From Silvibacterium dinghuense (GTDB lineage Bacteria; Acidobacteriota; Terriglobia; Terriglobales; Acidobacteriaceae), in the NCBI RefSeq assembly GCF_004123295.1, contig NZ_SDMK01000004.1, positions 248,001-312,000 of the forward strand: 64,000 bases of DNA. The letters are read 5' to 3'. Below are positions 33,999 to 43,607 of the stretch, piece by piece (positions within the stretch are counted from its first letter, which is position 1; every line of letters begins with the position of its first letter). A program made the position numbers and the translations under genes. The notes beneath the pieces were generated by a model that saw only the letters and a list, made by a program, of their open reading frames with translations, did not search any database and was not told the origin of the DNA.

Positions 33999-34286
33999 CT
34001 AGTCGGAGCACTTCACGCAGGAGCCTGCCTCACAGGTGCCCATGCTGTTTTCTCCAGTGCCGCAGAACGTGAAGGAACCGGTATCTCCCTCAGCGACGCT
34101 CCCACCGGCGCCATTGCTGCACAGCACAGGCTCAGGTGGTGCATCTGGAACCGGGGCATAAATCCCACCATCCGGACAACTGGTGATGGCATGGGCCTTG
34201 GCCGGGGTCATACACAGATACCCGCAAAGCGCTAAGACCGGAAGAACAGCGGCTGTCGCTACAGAAAACCTTTGCTTAAGATTCAC
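33999..34286 (-). CDS. Secreted cysteine-rich small protein
   Basis: 95 residues. N-terminal signal (KQRFSVATAAVLPVLALCGYL, cut probably near AKAHA at 33). The mature 60 residues have six Cys (37, 56, 75, 85, 90, 93), many Gly and acidic residues, and no other obvious motif. Start GTG 34286 is fixed by AAGGAG seven bases upstream. I do not recognise the family. 168 bp upstream of the thioredoxin-like gene, perhaps one transcript. Even Cys number and export suggest disulfides. Confidence 0.72.
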   Translation of the reverse strand: MNLKQRFSVATAAVLPVLALCGYLCMTPAKAHAITSCPDGGIYAPVPDAPPEPVLCSNGAGGSVAEGDTGSFTFCGTGENSMGTCEAGSCVKCSD

Positions 34287-34588
34287 AGCTATCTCCTTCG
34301 TAGATGAGGGAACGAGAAAGGCCGCGTCTTGATCGGTGGCCTTTGCTCTCCATGGATAAAGATCGTTTCGATCCGGAGGAAAAGACGGCAGAAAAGCATT
34401 GGCCCGGAGGGTTCTACATCCGTGGGGAAGAACTGCTGCACAACGGTATATTCAGCGGCAAAGAATACGTCAAGGTATTTTTCTTCATACCTCAATCGTG
34501 CATACAAAGTGCGGATTCCGCAGTTCCCAGCTTTGCGGTGCCGGATTCGGCGCCAGAGTCTCAAAGAGAAAACCATCGCAAACAAGAA
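34287..34588. other. Gap without a convincing gene
   Basis: Between the Cys-rich peptide gene and the fabD terminator. Short frames exist on both strands but have unnatural composition and no ribosome site. It should contain the promoter of the Cys-rich peptide gene. No repeat module is present, unusual for this window. Confidence 0.5.
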
Positions 34589-34615
34589 ACGGCGGCCAAA
34601 AGGCCGCCGTCCGTT
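34589..34615 (-). terminator. Intrinsic terminator of fabD
   Basis: ACGGCGGCC-AAAA-GGCCGCCGT, followed on the minus strand by TTTCTTGTTT, 20 bases after the fabD stop. Confidence 0.85.
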
Positions 34616-34634
34616 TTGAGCTAAAAGCTGGAAA

Positions 34635-35597
34635 CTAGGAGTTAAGCGCAGCAATCGCTTTCTCGAGCGACGCTTCATCGCTCACCGGCAGGCAGCTCTG
34701 CCCGCGATCGATCTGCCGCAGCAGCCCGGTGAGCACCTTGCCGGGGCCCACCTCGAGGAAGTGCACCGGCTTCTGGCCCGCAGACATCGATTCGATCAGC
34801 AGCCGCGAGCACTCCACCCAGCGCACCGATCCGGTCACCTGCCGCACCAGCGCATCGCGCAGCGCGTCGCCCCTGGTCACCAGAGCCGCATCGATATTCA
34901 CCGCGACCGGAACCGCAGCGTCAGCAAAAGAGATCGCGCTGAGCACCCCGGCCAGGCGATCCTGCGCCGGCTGCATCAGCGCGCAATGGAAGGGAGCGCT
35001 GACCGCCAGCGGCACAGCCTTCTTCGCGCCGCGCTCCTTCGCCAGCTCCCCGGCCCGCGCCACCGCGGCCGCGCCACCCGAGATCACCGTCTGCTCCGGC
35101 GAGTTGAAGTTCGCCGGCGAAACCACGCCCCCGGTTTCCGCTGCCGCATCCGCGCACGCCTGCGCCACGTCTTCCGGCGTCATGCCCAGGATCGCCGCCA
35201 TCGCGCCTTCGCCTGCCGGCACCGCCTCCTGCATGAACTGGCCGCGGCTGCGCAGCGCGCGCACCGCATCGGCCAGCGGCAGCACCCCGGCCACCACGTT
35301 CGCCGAGTACTCACCCAGCGAGTGCCCGGCCACGAAGCTCGGCGTCACGCCCTTTTCAGCCAGCACCCGCGCCACCGCGACCGACACCGTGAAGATGGCC
35401 GGCTGCGTGAATTCCGTCAGCTTCAGCTGCTCTTCCGGGCCGTCAAAGCAGAGCTTTGACAAGGAATATCCCAACGCCTCATCGGCCTCGTCGAAAGTGG
35501 CCTTGGCCACAGCAAACTTCTCATAAAGATCGCGGCCCATGCCGACCGCCTGCGATCCCTGTCCGGGAAAAAGAAAGGCAAGATTCTGCGTGCTCAT
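34635..35597 (-). CDS. fabD: Malonyl-CoA:ACP transacylase
   Basis: 320 residues. Loads malonate on acyl carrier protein for fatty acid synthesis. FPGQGSQAVGMG at the start, nucleophile Ser93 in GHSLGEYSA, His204 in SAPFHCALM, and a closing EVGPGKVLTGL are canonical. The gene is alone here, not in a fab cluster, with a terminator behind it. Confidence 0.96.
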   Translation of the reverse strand: MSTQNLAFLFPGQGSQAVGMGRDLYEKFAVAKATFDEADEALGYSLSKLCFDGPEEQLKLTEFTQPAIFTVSVAVARVLAEKGVTPSFVAGHSLGEYSANVVAGVLPLADAVRALRSRGQFMQEAVPAGEGAMAAILGMTPEDVAQACADAAAETGGVVSPANFNSPEQTVISGGAAAVARAGELAKERGAKKAVPLAVSAPFHCALMQPAQDRLAGVLSAISFADAAVPVAVNIDAALVTRGDALRDALVRQVTGSVRWVECSRLLIESMSAGQKPVHFLEVGPGKVLTGLLRQIDRGQSCLPVSDEASLEKAIAALNS

Positions 35598-35639
35598 CGC
35601 CTCTTATTTCAAACGAAACCCGATCTGCCGTCCAGAGAC

Positions 35640-36100
35640 AGCTCCCAGGCCGGGTGGGTCTCACACCAATCTAAAAGTAAGCCCGGAGAGAGAAAGACGG
35701 GTGGCCCATGCAAGCCCGAAGTTGGCTTGCGTGGGGAAGAATAAGAGCCATTCACCACAGAGGACACAGAGAGCACAGAGGACTTCGTACCACCGCACGC
35801 ATCCCATTCCGCACAAAGACTTTTCAGAAGAACAACCCGGGTGCCCCACGTCTCGCTTCTGAGACGTGGGTTTGCAGGAGAAACGCGTCACGAAGGTTCG
35901 TACCGTCCCACCCAAGCAGAGCTTGGATGGGGCACCCGTTTCCAATCCCCCCACAGATCCCAAATCGCGACCAAAGGGAGCGGAGGCCGAAGGCGAGAAG
36001 CCGCGCGGTTAGCGCCGACCAAAGGGAGCACCACGCGAAGCGATTCGCCGGACGCGCAGTCCCCTGCGCGCAGCAGCGCGAAGCAGCGGCCAGTCCATGG
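35640..36100 (+). repeat. Module chain E-F-G-B-D-H
   Basis: After a C tail (35654-35690): E (35699-35742), F (35753-35783), G (35812-35832), B (35840-35876), D (35907-35943), H twice (35964-36080). It fills the 545-bp gap between fabD and the cytochrome gene; about 40 unique bases remain before the latter. Confidence 0.9.
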
Positions 36101-36142
36101 CACAATGGAGGCGCAGCGCCGACACTCATTCGAGGTACTCTG

Positions 36143-36631
36143 ATGCCACGCCCGCTCACTGCCACTCTCCTTGCCGCCACGCTTTCTCTGGCCTCGCTGG
36201 CGCTCGCCGCACCTCACGCCACCCCCACCCAGGACGCGCCACCCCCGCCGCAGCATCACGACATGAACATGCAGCCCAAGAACCTCCAGGTGCTCCCCAA
36301 GGACATCTCCGCACCCGATCTCATGGCGCGCATGCATGAATATTCACAGTCGCTCGGCGTGCACTGCGGCTTCTGTCATGCGCAGGATGCCGCGACGCAC
36401 CGGCCCGACTTCGCCTCCGACGCCAAGCCCGAAAAAGCCACCGCGCGCACCATGATCGCCATGACCATGGAGCTCAACGAGAAATACATGTCTCAGATCA
36501 AGGACCCCGACGCGACCCCGGAAGACAAGAAGGTGACCTGCGCCACCTGCCATCGCGGCAACTCCATGCCCGTGCCCTTCACGCCTCCGGCCGAAGGCGC
36601 CGAACACCACGACATGCCCAAGCCGCAGTAA
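36143..36631 (+). CDS. Exported dihaem-type cytochrome c
   Basis: 162 residues. Signal peptide to about residue 23. Two haem c motifs: CGFCH at 75-79 and CATCH at 133-137. VLPKDISAPDLMARMHEYSQSLGVHCGFCHA resembles small cytochromes related to the photosynthetic reaction centre cytochrome subunit that are common in Acidobacteria. A periplasmic electron carrier role is inferred. Start 36143 is the only one giving a signal peptide. A three-fold GGGCTCA array begins three bases after its stop. Confidence 0.88.
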   Translation: MPRPLTATLLAATLSLASLALAAPHATPTQDAPPPPQHHDMNMQPKNLQVLPKDISAPDLMARMHEYSQSLGVHCGFCHAQDAATHRPDFASDAKPEKATARTMIAMTMELNEKYMSQIKDPDATPEDKKVTCATCHRGNSMPVPFTPPAEGAEHHDMPKPQ

Positions 36632-36634
36632 GCA

Positions 36635-36820
36635 GGGCTCAGGGCTCAGGGCTCAGGGAAAAGCATAAAGCCGGGTGCCCCACCCATGACCGTTTTCGTC
36701 ATGGGTGGGTCTCTCGCAAATCTCATGCGCGACCAGAGGGAGCGGAGGCCGAAGGCGGATCGCTCGGCGCGTAGCCGGGTGGGTCTCACACCGATCTCAA
36801 AGTAAGAAGCGGCGGGTATC
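36635..36820 (+). repeat. Heptad array x3, C hairpin, H
   Basis: GGGCTCA three times (36635-36655), AAAAGCATAAAG leader, C (36678-36712), part of H (36727-36760) and a C tail (36776-36810). Confidence 0.8.
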
Positions 36821-36860
36821 ATACACAGGCCAACAACAGGCCTGTGGACCACCGCCGGCT

Positions 36861-36890
36861 ATACCCTACCCCCTACACCCTATCCCCTAA
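36861..36890. repeat. CCCCTA-rich heptads at the panC end
   Basis: TACCCTACCCCCTACACCC followed by TATCCCCTA. The panC stop codon and its last residues are inside this repeat; the same sequence is found at the lysR end (53305-53336). Confidence 0.8.
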
Positions 36891-37724
36891 AACCACGTTG
36901 TCGATCAGCCGCGTCGAGCCGATCCACGCGGCCACCGCCACCAGCGTTTCGCCCTCCGTGCGCGCCACATCCTCAAGCGTCAGCGGATGCACCAGCTTCA
37001 GATAATCGAGCTTCGCCGCCGGCTCCGCTTCGATCACGCGCAGGCCCGCCGCGCGCAGAGCGGCCGCATCGCGCTCACCCGCGGCCTGCAATGCCGCGAT
37101 CGCATCGAGCGCCCGCTTCAGCACCAGCGCCTGCTTCCGCTCCTCGACCGAGAGATACCGGTTCCGCGAGCTCATCGCCAGCCCATCGGCCTCGCGCACC
37201 GTCGCACACGCCACCAGCTCCAGCGGAAAGTGCAGCTCGCGCACCATGCGCCGCAGCACAGCCACCTGCGCCGCATCCTTCTGCCCGAAGTAGGCGCGCG
37301 TGGGCTGCACAATGTGAAACAACTTCGCCACCACCGTGGCCACGCCGCGAAAATGCCCCGGCCGCGACGCGCCATCCAGCCGGTCGCTGAGTCCTTCCAC
37401 CTCGACGAAGGTCGCTGCGCCCTGGGGATACATCTCCTCCACCTGCGGCGCAAAGACCAGGTCCACGCCTTCCGCTTCGAGCAGCGCGCAATCCGCCTCA
37501 AAGGTGCGCGGATACTTCGCGAAATCTTCGTTTGGCCCAAACTGCGTCGGGTTTACGAAAATGCTCACGATCACCGAACCGCAGCCTTCCTTTGCCGCGC
37601 GCACCAGCGAAAGATGCCCCTCGTGCAGCGCGCCCATGGTTGGCACAAACCCCACCGCGCCCAGTCCCGCACGCAGCGCTACCAGCGCCGCGCGCACTTC
37701 TGCGACCGTTCGTACTACCTGCAT
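36873..37724 (-). CDS. panC: Pantothenate synthetase
   Basis: 283 residues. Joins pantoate and beta-alanine with ATP. FVPTMGALHEGHLSLV (HxGH-type site, His34 and His37), FVNPTQFGPNEDFAKYPRT, YFGQKDAAQ and MSSRNRYLS are all present. 18 bp downstream of panB, surely one operon; TTAAGGAAAAAT precedes ATG. The last residues (VVLGDRV) and the stop codon are encoded by a repeat that also ends the LysR gene. Confidence 0.96.
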   Translation of the reverse strand: MQVVRTVAEVRAALVALRAGLGAVGFVPTMGALHEGHLSLVRAAKEGCGSVIVSIFVNPTQFGPNEDFAKYPRTFEADCALLEAEGVDLVFAPQVEEMYPQGAATFVEVEGLSDRLDGASRPGHFRGVATVVAKLFHIVQPTRAYFGQKDAAQVAVLRRMVRELHFPLELVACATVREADGLAMSSRNRYLSVEERKQALVLKRALDAIAALQAAGERDAAALRAAGLRVIEAEPAAKLDYLKLVHPLTLEDVARTEGETLVAVAAWIGSTRLIDNVVLGDRV

Positions 37725-37742
37725 GTATTTTTCCTTAACAAG

Positions 37743-38672
37743 TTAGGCTTCGCGCAGAATCGCTTCCGGATCGTCCGCCGTCCCGTCTCCGCCGCCATCG
37801 AGGTCGAGCGCCGCCGCCACCTGTTTTGTCAGGTGGTAGCTCTCTTCCTCGCTGGGAAATGCGCCGGACTCCACGTCCCGCACATAGCTCTCGATGGCGC
37901 CGCGAAACAGCGCCGCGCCGTCCGCATATTGCCGCACAAACTTCGCCGGCCGCGAGAAGCTCAGGTTCACCAGGTCGTGGAATACGAGAATCTGCCCATC
38001 GCAACCCGGCCCCGCGCCAATTCCGATCGTCGGAATGCGTAACTGTGACGTGATCTTTTCCGCGACCTCGCGCGGCACGCCTTCGAGCACCATCACCGCA
38101 GCGCCCGCGGCCTCGAGCATCCGCGCATCGCGCATCATCACCTCGGCCGCGGCGGCTGTCTTGCCCTGCACCTTGTAGCCGCCCATGCGGTGCACCGCCT
38201 GCGGCGTGAGCCCCATGTGGCAGACCACCGGAATCTCCGCGTCCGTCAGCCGTTCGACGAGTTCACAGCGCGTCGCCCCGCCCTCGATCTTCACCGCTGC
38301 CGCGCCGCCTTCCTTCACGAAACGCACCGCGTTGGCGACTGACTCGGCCACACTCACGTGGTAGGAACCGAAGGGCATATCCGCTACCACCAGCGACCGC
38401 TGCACGGCGCGCCGCACCGCGCGGGTGTGATGCAGCATCTCGTCCACGGTTACGGCCAGGGTGTTGTCGTGCCCCATCACCACCATCGCCAGCGAGTCGC
38501 CCACGAGGATCATGTCCACGCCCGCCTCGTCCACCAGCCGCGCCGTGGCGTAGTCGTAAGCCGTCAGCGCCGTGATCGGCACATGCGCGCGTTTCTTCTC
38601 TTCAAGAAACGGAAATGTGATTTTGGAAGCAGGCGCGCCGGAGCCGGCGCTACAGAACTGTGTCAGACTCAT
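37743..38672 (-). CDS. panB: 3-methyl-2-oxobutanoate hydroxymethyltransferase
   Basis: 309 residues. First step of pantothenate synthesis: ketoisovalerate plus methylene-tetrahydrofolate to ketopantoate. TAYDYATARLVDEAGVDMILVGDSLAMVVMGHDNT, DMPFGSYH, KIEGG, CHMGLTPQ and IGIGAGPGCDGQILV are the family blocks with metal-binding Asp and Glu. Followed by panC. panD and panE are not in the window. Confidence 0.96.
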   Translation of the reverse strand: MSLTQFCSAGSGAPASKITFPFLEEKKRAHVPITALTAYDYATARLVDEAGVDMILVGDSLAMVVMGHDNTLAVTVDEMLHHTRAVRRAVQRSLVVADMPFGSYHVSVAESVANAVRFVKEGGAAAVKIEGGATRCELVERLTDAEIPVVCHMGLTPQAVHRMGGYKVQGKTAAAAEVMMRDARMLEAAGAAVMVLEGVPREVAEKITSQLRIPTIGIGAGPGCDGQILVFHDLVNLSFSRPAKFVRQYADGAALFRGAIESYVRDVESGAFPSEEESYHLTKQVAAALDLDGGGDGTADDPEAILREA

Positions 38673-38761
38673 GACTTCTCCAGTGCAGCTCCCCGCTCAC
38701 GGGGGATGCCACCCGAACACAATTCCAAACGATACGCCCCGACCGGCCGCTCAGGCAACTG

Positions 38762-39106
38762 CTGCTAGCTGCTGCGCGCAGGGCGGATCGCCTTCGGCCT
38801 CCGCTCCCTTTGGTCGCGATTCGGGTTTTGTCTGAAATGGAGAAGAACCCGGGTGCCCCACGTCTCGCTTCTGAGACGTGGGTTCGCAGGATAAACGCGT
38901 CACGAAGGTTCATACCGTCCCACCCAAGCGGAGCCTGGATGGGGCACCCGTTTCCGAACCACCCCACAGATCCCAAATCGCGACCAAAGGGAGCGGAGGC
39001 CGAAGGCGATTCGCCCTGCGCGAAGCAGCCGAAGGCGAGAAGCCGCGCGGTTAGCGCCGACTAACGGGAGCGGAGGCGCGAAGCAAAACGCCTGGACAGC
39101 CAGTCC
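38762..39106. repeat. Module chain H(inverted)-B-D-H
   Basis: Inverted H (38763-38819), B (38850-38887), D (38918-38954), H twice (38978-39106), ending CAGCCAGTCCC against the preA stop codon. Confidence 0.85.
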
Positions 39107-40519
39107 CTATTGCTCCATCATTGGGACGGCGCACCCGGCTTTGCCTGAGGTGCGCTCTTCCCACGTCTCCGGCGCGCGCTCCGTGGGTACCTCGACCATG
39201 GTGATGCACGCCTCCACCGGGCACACCAGCGAGCACAGGTTGCAGCCCACGCACTCGCTCTCATCCACGCGAGGAACCCGCTCGAGCGGCGTCCTGCCCT
39301 GCGCCACGCCCATCGCCGCGGCATCGAGCCTGGCAATCGGCGTCACTGCAATCGACGCCTTCGACGCAGCCTCCAGCGCGGACGGCAGCGTATGCAGCTC
39401 GACCGGCCCATCCACCGCGCCGCTCACGCGATCACGATGAATGCACTGGTGCGCGCCATCCCAGCAGGCAATCATGCAGAGATCGCAGCCGATGCACTTC
39501 GATTCATTGATATGTGCAACGATTTTGTAGTTCAGATTCAGGTGCTTCCACTCCGTCACGCGCGGCACCGTGAGCCCGCGAAAATCCTCGATCGAAGCGA
39601 AACCCTTCTCACGCATCCATCCGGCGAGGCCGTCGATCATGTCTTCCACGATGCGATAGCCGTAGTGCATCGCCGCCGTGCACACCTGCACCGTACCCGA
39701 GCCCAGCAGGAGGAACTCCGCCGCATCGCGCCACGTGGCGATGCCGCCGATGCCCGAGATCGGGAGATCGATATCCGACGCGATCTGCTGCACCATGTTC
39801 AGCGCAATCGGCTTCACCGCCGGACCGCAGTAGCCGCCATGCGATGACTTTCCATCCACATCCGGCCGCGCCGTCAACGTGTCGAGATCGACGCTCGTAA
39901 TCGAATTGATCGTGTTGATCGCCGAGATCGCATCCGCGCCGCCCTGCTTGGCTGCGCGCGCCATCACGCGAATGTCGGTGATATTCGGCGTGAGCTTCAC
40001 GATCACCGGCGTGCGCGCTTTCTCCTTCGCCCACGCGGTGATCATCTCCGTGTACTCCGGCACCTGCCCCACCGCCGAGCCCATGCCGCGCTCGCTCATG
40101 CCGTGCGGGCAACCGAAGTTCAGCTCGAGCCCGTCGGCGCCCGCGTCCTCCGCGCGCGCCACGATGTCGTGCCACGCCTCGCGCCTCGACTCCACCATCA
40201 GCGACGCAATCACCGCGTGCTTCGGATAGCGCCGCTTCACCTCGGCCATCTCGCGCAGGTTCACCTCGATCGGCCGGTCGCTGATGAGCTCGATATTGTT
40301 GAGCCCCATCATCCGCTGCCCCTGCCAATCGATGGAGGAGTAGCGCGAGCACGTGTTCTGCACCGGCTCGCCGATGGTCTTCCACACCGCGCCGCCCCAG
40401 CCTGCGTCGAAGGCCCGCATGATCTGCTCGCCGGTGTTGGTCGGCGGCGCCGAGGCCAGCCAGAACGGGTTCGGCGAAACCACCCCTGCAAAATTCACCT
40501 GAAGATTCGGCTCACGCAT
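39107..40519 (-). CDS. preA: NAD-dependent dihydropyrimidine dehydrogenase subunit PreA
   Basis: 470 residues. FMN barrel of the dihydroorotate dehydrogenase type (VVSPNPFWLASAPPTNTGEQIMRAF, LELNFGCPHGMSERGMGSAVGQ, IVKLTPNITDI, ISGIGGIATWRDAAEFLLLGSGTVQV), then two 4Fe-4S clusters (CIGCDLCMIAC and CVGCNLCSLVCPVEAC). With PreT it reduces uracil or thymine to the dihydro form. Overlaps preT by eight bases, so translation is coupled. Confidence 0.95.
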   Translation of the reverse strand: MREPNLQVNFAGVVSPNPFWLASAPPTNTGEQIMRAFDAGWGGAVWKTIGEPVQNTCSRYSSIDWQGQRMMGLNNIELISDRPIEVNLREMAEVKRRYPKHAVIASLMVESRREAWHDIVARAEDAGADGLELNFGCPHGMSERGMGSAVGQVPEYTEMITAWAKEKARTPVIVKLTPNITDIRVMARAAKQGGADAISAINTINSITSVDLDTLTARPDVDGKSSHGGYCGPAVKPIALNMVQQIASDIDLPISGIGGIATWRDAAEFLLLGSGTVQVCTAAMHYGYRIVEDMIDGLAGWMREKGFASIEDFRGLTVPRVTEWKHLNLNYKIVAHINESKCIGCDLCMIACWDGAHQCIHRDRVSGAVDGPVELHTLPSALEAASKASIAVTPIARLDAAAMGVAQGRTPLERVPRVDESECVGCNLCSLVCPVEACITMVEVPTERAPETWEERTSGKAGCAVPMMEQ

Positions 40520-41837
40520 AACGCGCCTCCAGCACGGCCGTCATCGCCTGCGCCGCGCGCTTGCCGTCGGCCACGGCATCCACCACCTCGCGCCCACCGT
40601 TCACGCAGTCACCTCCGGCAAAATACTTGAGATGTGAAGTTTCTCCCGTTGCCTGCTCGATGACCACACGTCCGCCGTCGAGCACGAGCCCCGGCAGCGC
40701 CCCAAGCAGCTTCAGCAGCGGCGACTGCCCGATCGCCGGAACGATCAGGTCGCACGCCAGGTCGAACTCCGATCCCGCCACCGGCCGCAACTGCTCGTCC
40801 ACTTGCGTGCATTGGATGTACTCCACCAACGCATCCTCCGCAACCACGCGCACCGGCGCCGTCTGCCACAGGAAGCGCACACCTTCCTGCTTCGCATGCT
40901 CATATTCGAAGGCAAAGGCCGACATGCTCTCCGGTCCGCGCCGGTAAAGGATCGAAACCTCCTCCGCGCCCAGCCGCCGCGCCGCAATCGCCGCGTCCAT
41001 CGCCGTGTTGCCCGCGCCGATCACCACCACCCGGCCGCCCACCCGCGTCACCTTCGCCGTCTTGTAATCGGCAATGAAGCGCAGCGCATCGACCACCGCC
41101 GGATGATCGCCGCCCGGAATCGCCAGCGCATGCGCCGCGCCCAGTCCCACACCCAGAAAGATCAGGTCGTATTCCGCTTCGAGCGCTTCGAGCGCTGCCG
41201 CATCCACGTCCACTCCGGGACGGAACTCCACACCCAGCGCCGCAATCAGCGCGATCTCCTCAAGGCTCGCCTTCGCCGACAGCTTGTATTCCGCCACGCC
41301 GTAGCTATTCAGCCCGCCCGGCAGCGGATTCCGATCCAACACCGTGACAGAAAAGCCCTGCTGCGCCAGCTCCGCCGCACAGGCCAGCGACGCCGGCCCC
41401 GCGCCGATGCAGGCCACACGTCCAGGACGCACGTCATGCTTCTTCGCCAGCTGCCCGCCGCGCGCATGGAAGCGGTCCATCGCATGGCGTTGCAGGCGCG
41501 CAATCTCGATCGGCTTCTCATGCACGCCATGCATCACGCAGGCGCCTTCGCACAGCACCTCGACCGGGCACACCCGCGCGCAGCTCGCGCCCAGCACATT
41601 CGCATCCAGAATCGTCCGCGCCGAGCCGTCGAGATTTCCCGTGGCAATCTTCTTGATGAACCGCGGCACATCGATGTGCGTCGGACACGCCGCCGTACAC
41701 GGCGCATCGAAGCAGTTCAGGCAGCGATTGGCCTCGACCACCGCCGCCTGCGGCGCAAGCGGCGGATGCAGTTCGCCGAAGCGCTCGCGTATCGCCGCAT
41801 ACCGCTCGCCCTCGAGCATGCCGGCCGCGCCGCTCAC
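40512..41837 (-). CDS. preT: Dihydropyrimidine dehydrogenase subunit PreT
   Basis: 441 residues. GltD-like flavoprotein: N-terminal Fe-S region (CLNCFDAPCTAACPTHID, CARVCPVEVLCEGACV), FAD loop CIGAGPASLACAAELA, NAD loop VVIGAGNTAMDAAIAARRLGA, and YFAGGDCVNGGREVVDAVADGKRAA. It passes electrons from NADH to PreA. Divergent from an amidohydrolase gene over 215 bp. GTG 41837 follows GGGAG; ATG 41819 is an alternative. Confidence 0.95.
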   Translation of the reverse strand: MSGAAGMLEGERYAAIRERFGELHPPLAPQAAVVEANRCLNCFDAPCTAACPTHIDVPRFIKKIATGNLDGSARTILDANVLGASCARVCPVEVLCEGACVMHGVHEKPIEIARLQRHAMDRFHARGGQLAKKHDVRPGRVACIGAGPASLACAAELAQQGFSVTVLDRNPLPGGLNSYGVAEYKLSAKASLEEIALIAALGVEFRPGVDVDAAALEALEAEYDLIFLGVGLGAAHALAIPGGDHPAVVDALRFIADYKTAKVTRVGGRVVVIGAGNTAMDAAIAARRLGAEEVSILYRRGPESMSAFAFEYEHAKQEGVRFLWQTAPVRVVAEDALVEYIQCTQVDEQLRPVAGSEFDLACDLIVPAIGQSPLLKLLGALPGLVLDGGRVVIEQATGETSHLKYFAGGDCVNGGREVVDAVADGKRAAQAMTAVLEARYA

Positions 41838-42052
41838 CCCGTTACTCCCGCGTGCGCGCGGTTCGCCCGCGCATCCCTATCCGCGCCCCGACAACATCCG
41901 CATCCGCCTGCAACCGCCATGGCGTACTCCAGAGAAGAGTTCACCCCTCCGGCCGGCAAGGCCACCGGCGACCCTCGATTCCAGAGTGGTGGAAGCCCCC
42001 AGTGTACGCGAATTCCATTGCCGTGCCAGAGCTTTCACGCTATCAAGGGTGC

Positions 42053-43531
42053 ATGCCCTCACGCTGCCCGCTCCTCTGCCGTGTCTTCGCACTGCTGGTT
42101 CTCGCCCTGTCTCTGCCTGCGCTGCACGCCGCCTCCGCGGGCGAAGAGCCGGCGCTGCTGCTGGTGACCCACGCCCGCTTTTTCACCATGGCGCCCGGCC
42201 AGCAGCAAAGCTTCCTCGGCTACATGCTTGTCTCCCGTGACGGCACCATCGCCGCCCTCGCCGCCGGCGATCCACCCGCCGCCGTGCATGCCGCATCCAC
42301 CTTCGACGCACACGGCCACTGGATCATGCCCGGCTTCATCTCCGCGCACAGCCATCTCTGGCAGGCCGCCTATCGCGGCCTGGCCGCCAACAAAACCCTT
42401 CCCGGCTGGATTGCCGACCTCTACGGCGCACGTGCCACCAAAGCTGCGCCGGAGGACTACTACTGGTTCGCGCTCGACGGCGCGCTCGATCATCTTCAAC
42501 ACGGCATCACCGCCGCCTATGACTTCGCCTACGGCGGCACCTCCTGGGACAACCCCGCCATGAAGCCCGGCGCCATCGACTTCGACACCGAGCAGTACCG
42601 CGCCGAACTCGCCTCCGGTATTCGCTTCGTCCATGGCTACCAGGTCGAGAAGGTCCCGCCCGGCACCCCGGCCGAGACGACCCTCGCCGTCGCCCGCCCA
42701 CGCCTGCGCGCCTTCCTCGACTACACGGCCGCGCATCCCTCGCCGCGCGCGCTCTCCACCATGCTCAACGGCTCGACCGCCTTCAACGAAACCCCGCAGC
42801 AGGCGGTCATGGAGGCCGCGCTCATGCGCGAGTTCCATCTCGGCAACCAGAGCCACTACCTTGAACCGCCGGACACCATCGCCGCCGAACAGGCCAAGTT
42901 CCCCTGGTTCGTGGATGGCGGGCTCATGCAGTCCACGCTCATCTTCGGCCACTTCATCCACACCACCGACGCCATCCTCGAGCAGACCGCGAAGGCCGGC
43001 GCCGGCATGAGCTGGAACCCGCTCTCCAACGGCCGCCTCGCCTCGGGCACCGCCGACATTCCGAAGTACCTCAAGTACGGCATCCGCGTCGGCATGGGTG
43101 TCGACGGAGAAGCCAGCGCCGACCTCGCCGACCCCTTCGAGAACCTGCGCACCGGCCTCTATGCCATCCGCGACAAGTACCAGAGCGCCACCGCCATGAG
43201 CCCCTACCAGGTGCTCTCCCTGCACACCATGGGCTCGGCCGACGTCCTCGGCGTGAAGAGCAGACTGGGCAGCCTCGAGCCGGGCAAATACGCCGACTTC
43301 CTGGTCATCGATCCAACCGATTTCGGCCCGGTCTTCGATCCCTACGCCTCGCTGGTGCTCATCGGCAGCCAGCGCGAGCTCGAGCGCGTCTACGTCGGCG
43401 GCCAGCTCATGGTCGACCACGGACACCTGCTCCACGCCGACGCCGACGAGGTGGAGCGCCAGGTCGATCACCGCGTGCAGTCCGAGGTCAAGACAGAGGT
43501 TCCGGCAATCGAGCCTGCAGGCGTGAAGTGA
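42053..43531 (+). CDS. Exported amidohydrolase (cytosine deaminase/SsnA-like)
   Basis: 492 residues with a signal peptide (cleavage near LHAASA, about residue 28). Amidohydrolase barrel: GFISAHSHLW (HxH metal pair), FHLGNQSHYLEPP, IFGHFIHTTDAILEQTAKAG, and GVDGEASADLADPFENLRTGL with the late Asp; the end LEPGKYADFLVIDP is typical of the deaminase/chlorohydrolase branch. Divergent from preT-preA, so it may act on a related N-heterocycle, but export places it outside the cytoplasm. AAGGGTGC precedes ATG. Confidence 0.85.
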   Translation: MPSRCPLLCRVFALLVLALSLPALHAASAGEEPALLLVTHARFFTMAPGQQQSFLGYMLVSRDGTIAALAAGDPPAAVHAASTFDAHGHWIMPGFISAHSHLWQAAYRGLAANKTLPGWIADLYGARATKAAPEDYYWFALDGALDHLQHGITAAYDFAYGGTSWDNPAMKPGAIDFDTEQYRAELASGIRFVHGYQVEKVPPGTPAETTLAVARPRLRAFLDYTAAHPSPRALSTMLNGSTAFNETPQQAVMEAALMREFHLGNQSHYLEPPDTIAAEQAKFPWFVDGGLMQSTLIFGHFIHTTDAILEQTAKAGAGMSWNPLSNGRLASGTADIPKYLKYGIRVGMGVDGEASADLADPFENLRTGLYAIRDKYQSATAMSPYQVLSLHTMGSADVLGVKSRLGSLEPGKYADFLVIDPTDFGPVFDPYASLVLIGSQRELERVYVGGQLMVDHGHLLHADADEVERQVDHRVQSEVKTEVPAIEPAGVK

Positions 43532-43607
43532 GAGATCGTTTCGTCCGTCCCAGGTCTTCGTTTTGTCTCGGCCCACAAGAGCGAAGCCTGGGGCATCCCG
43601 CAATCGC

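Noticed and set aside
34289-34678. Frames on both strands between the Cys-rich peptide gene and fabD
   Set aside because: Arg-rich or low-complexity translations, no ribosome site, and they cross the fabD terminator.
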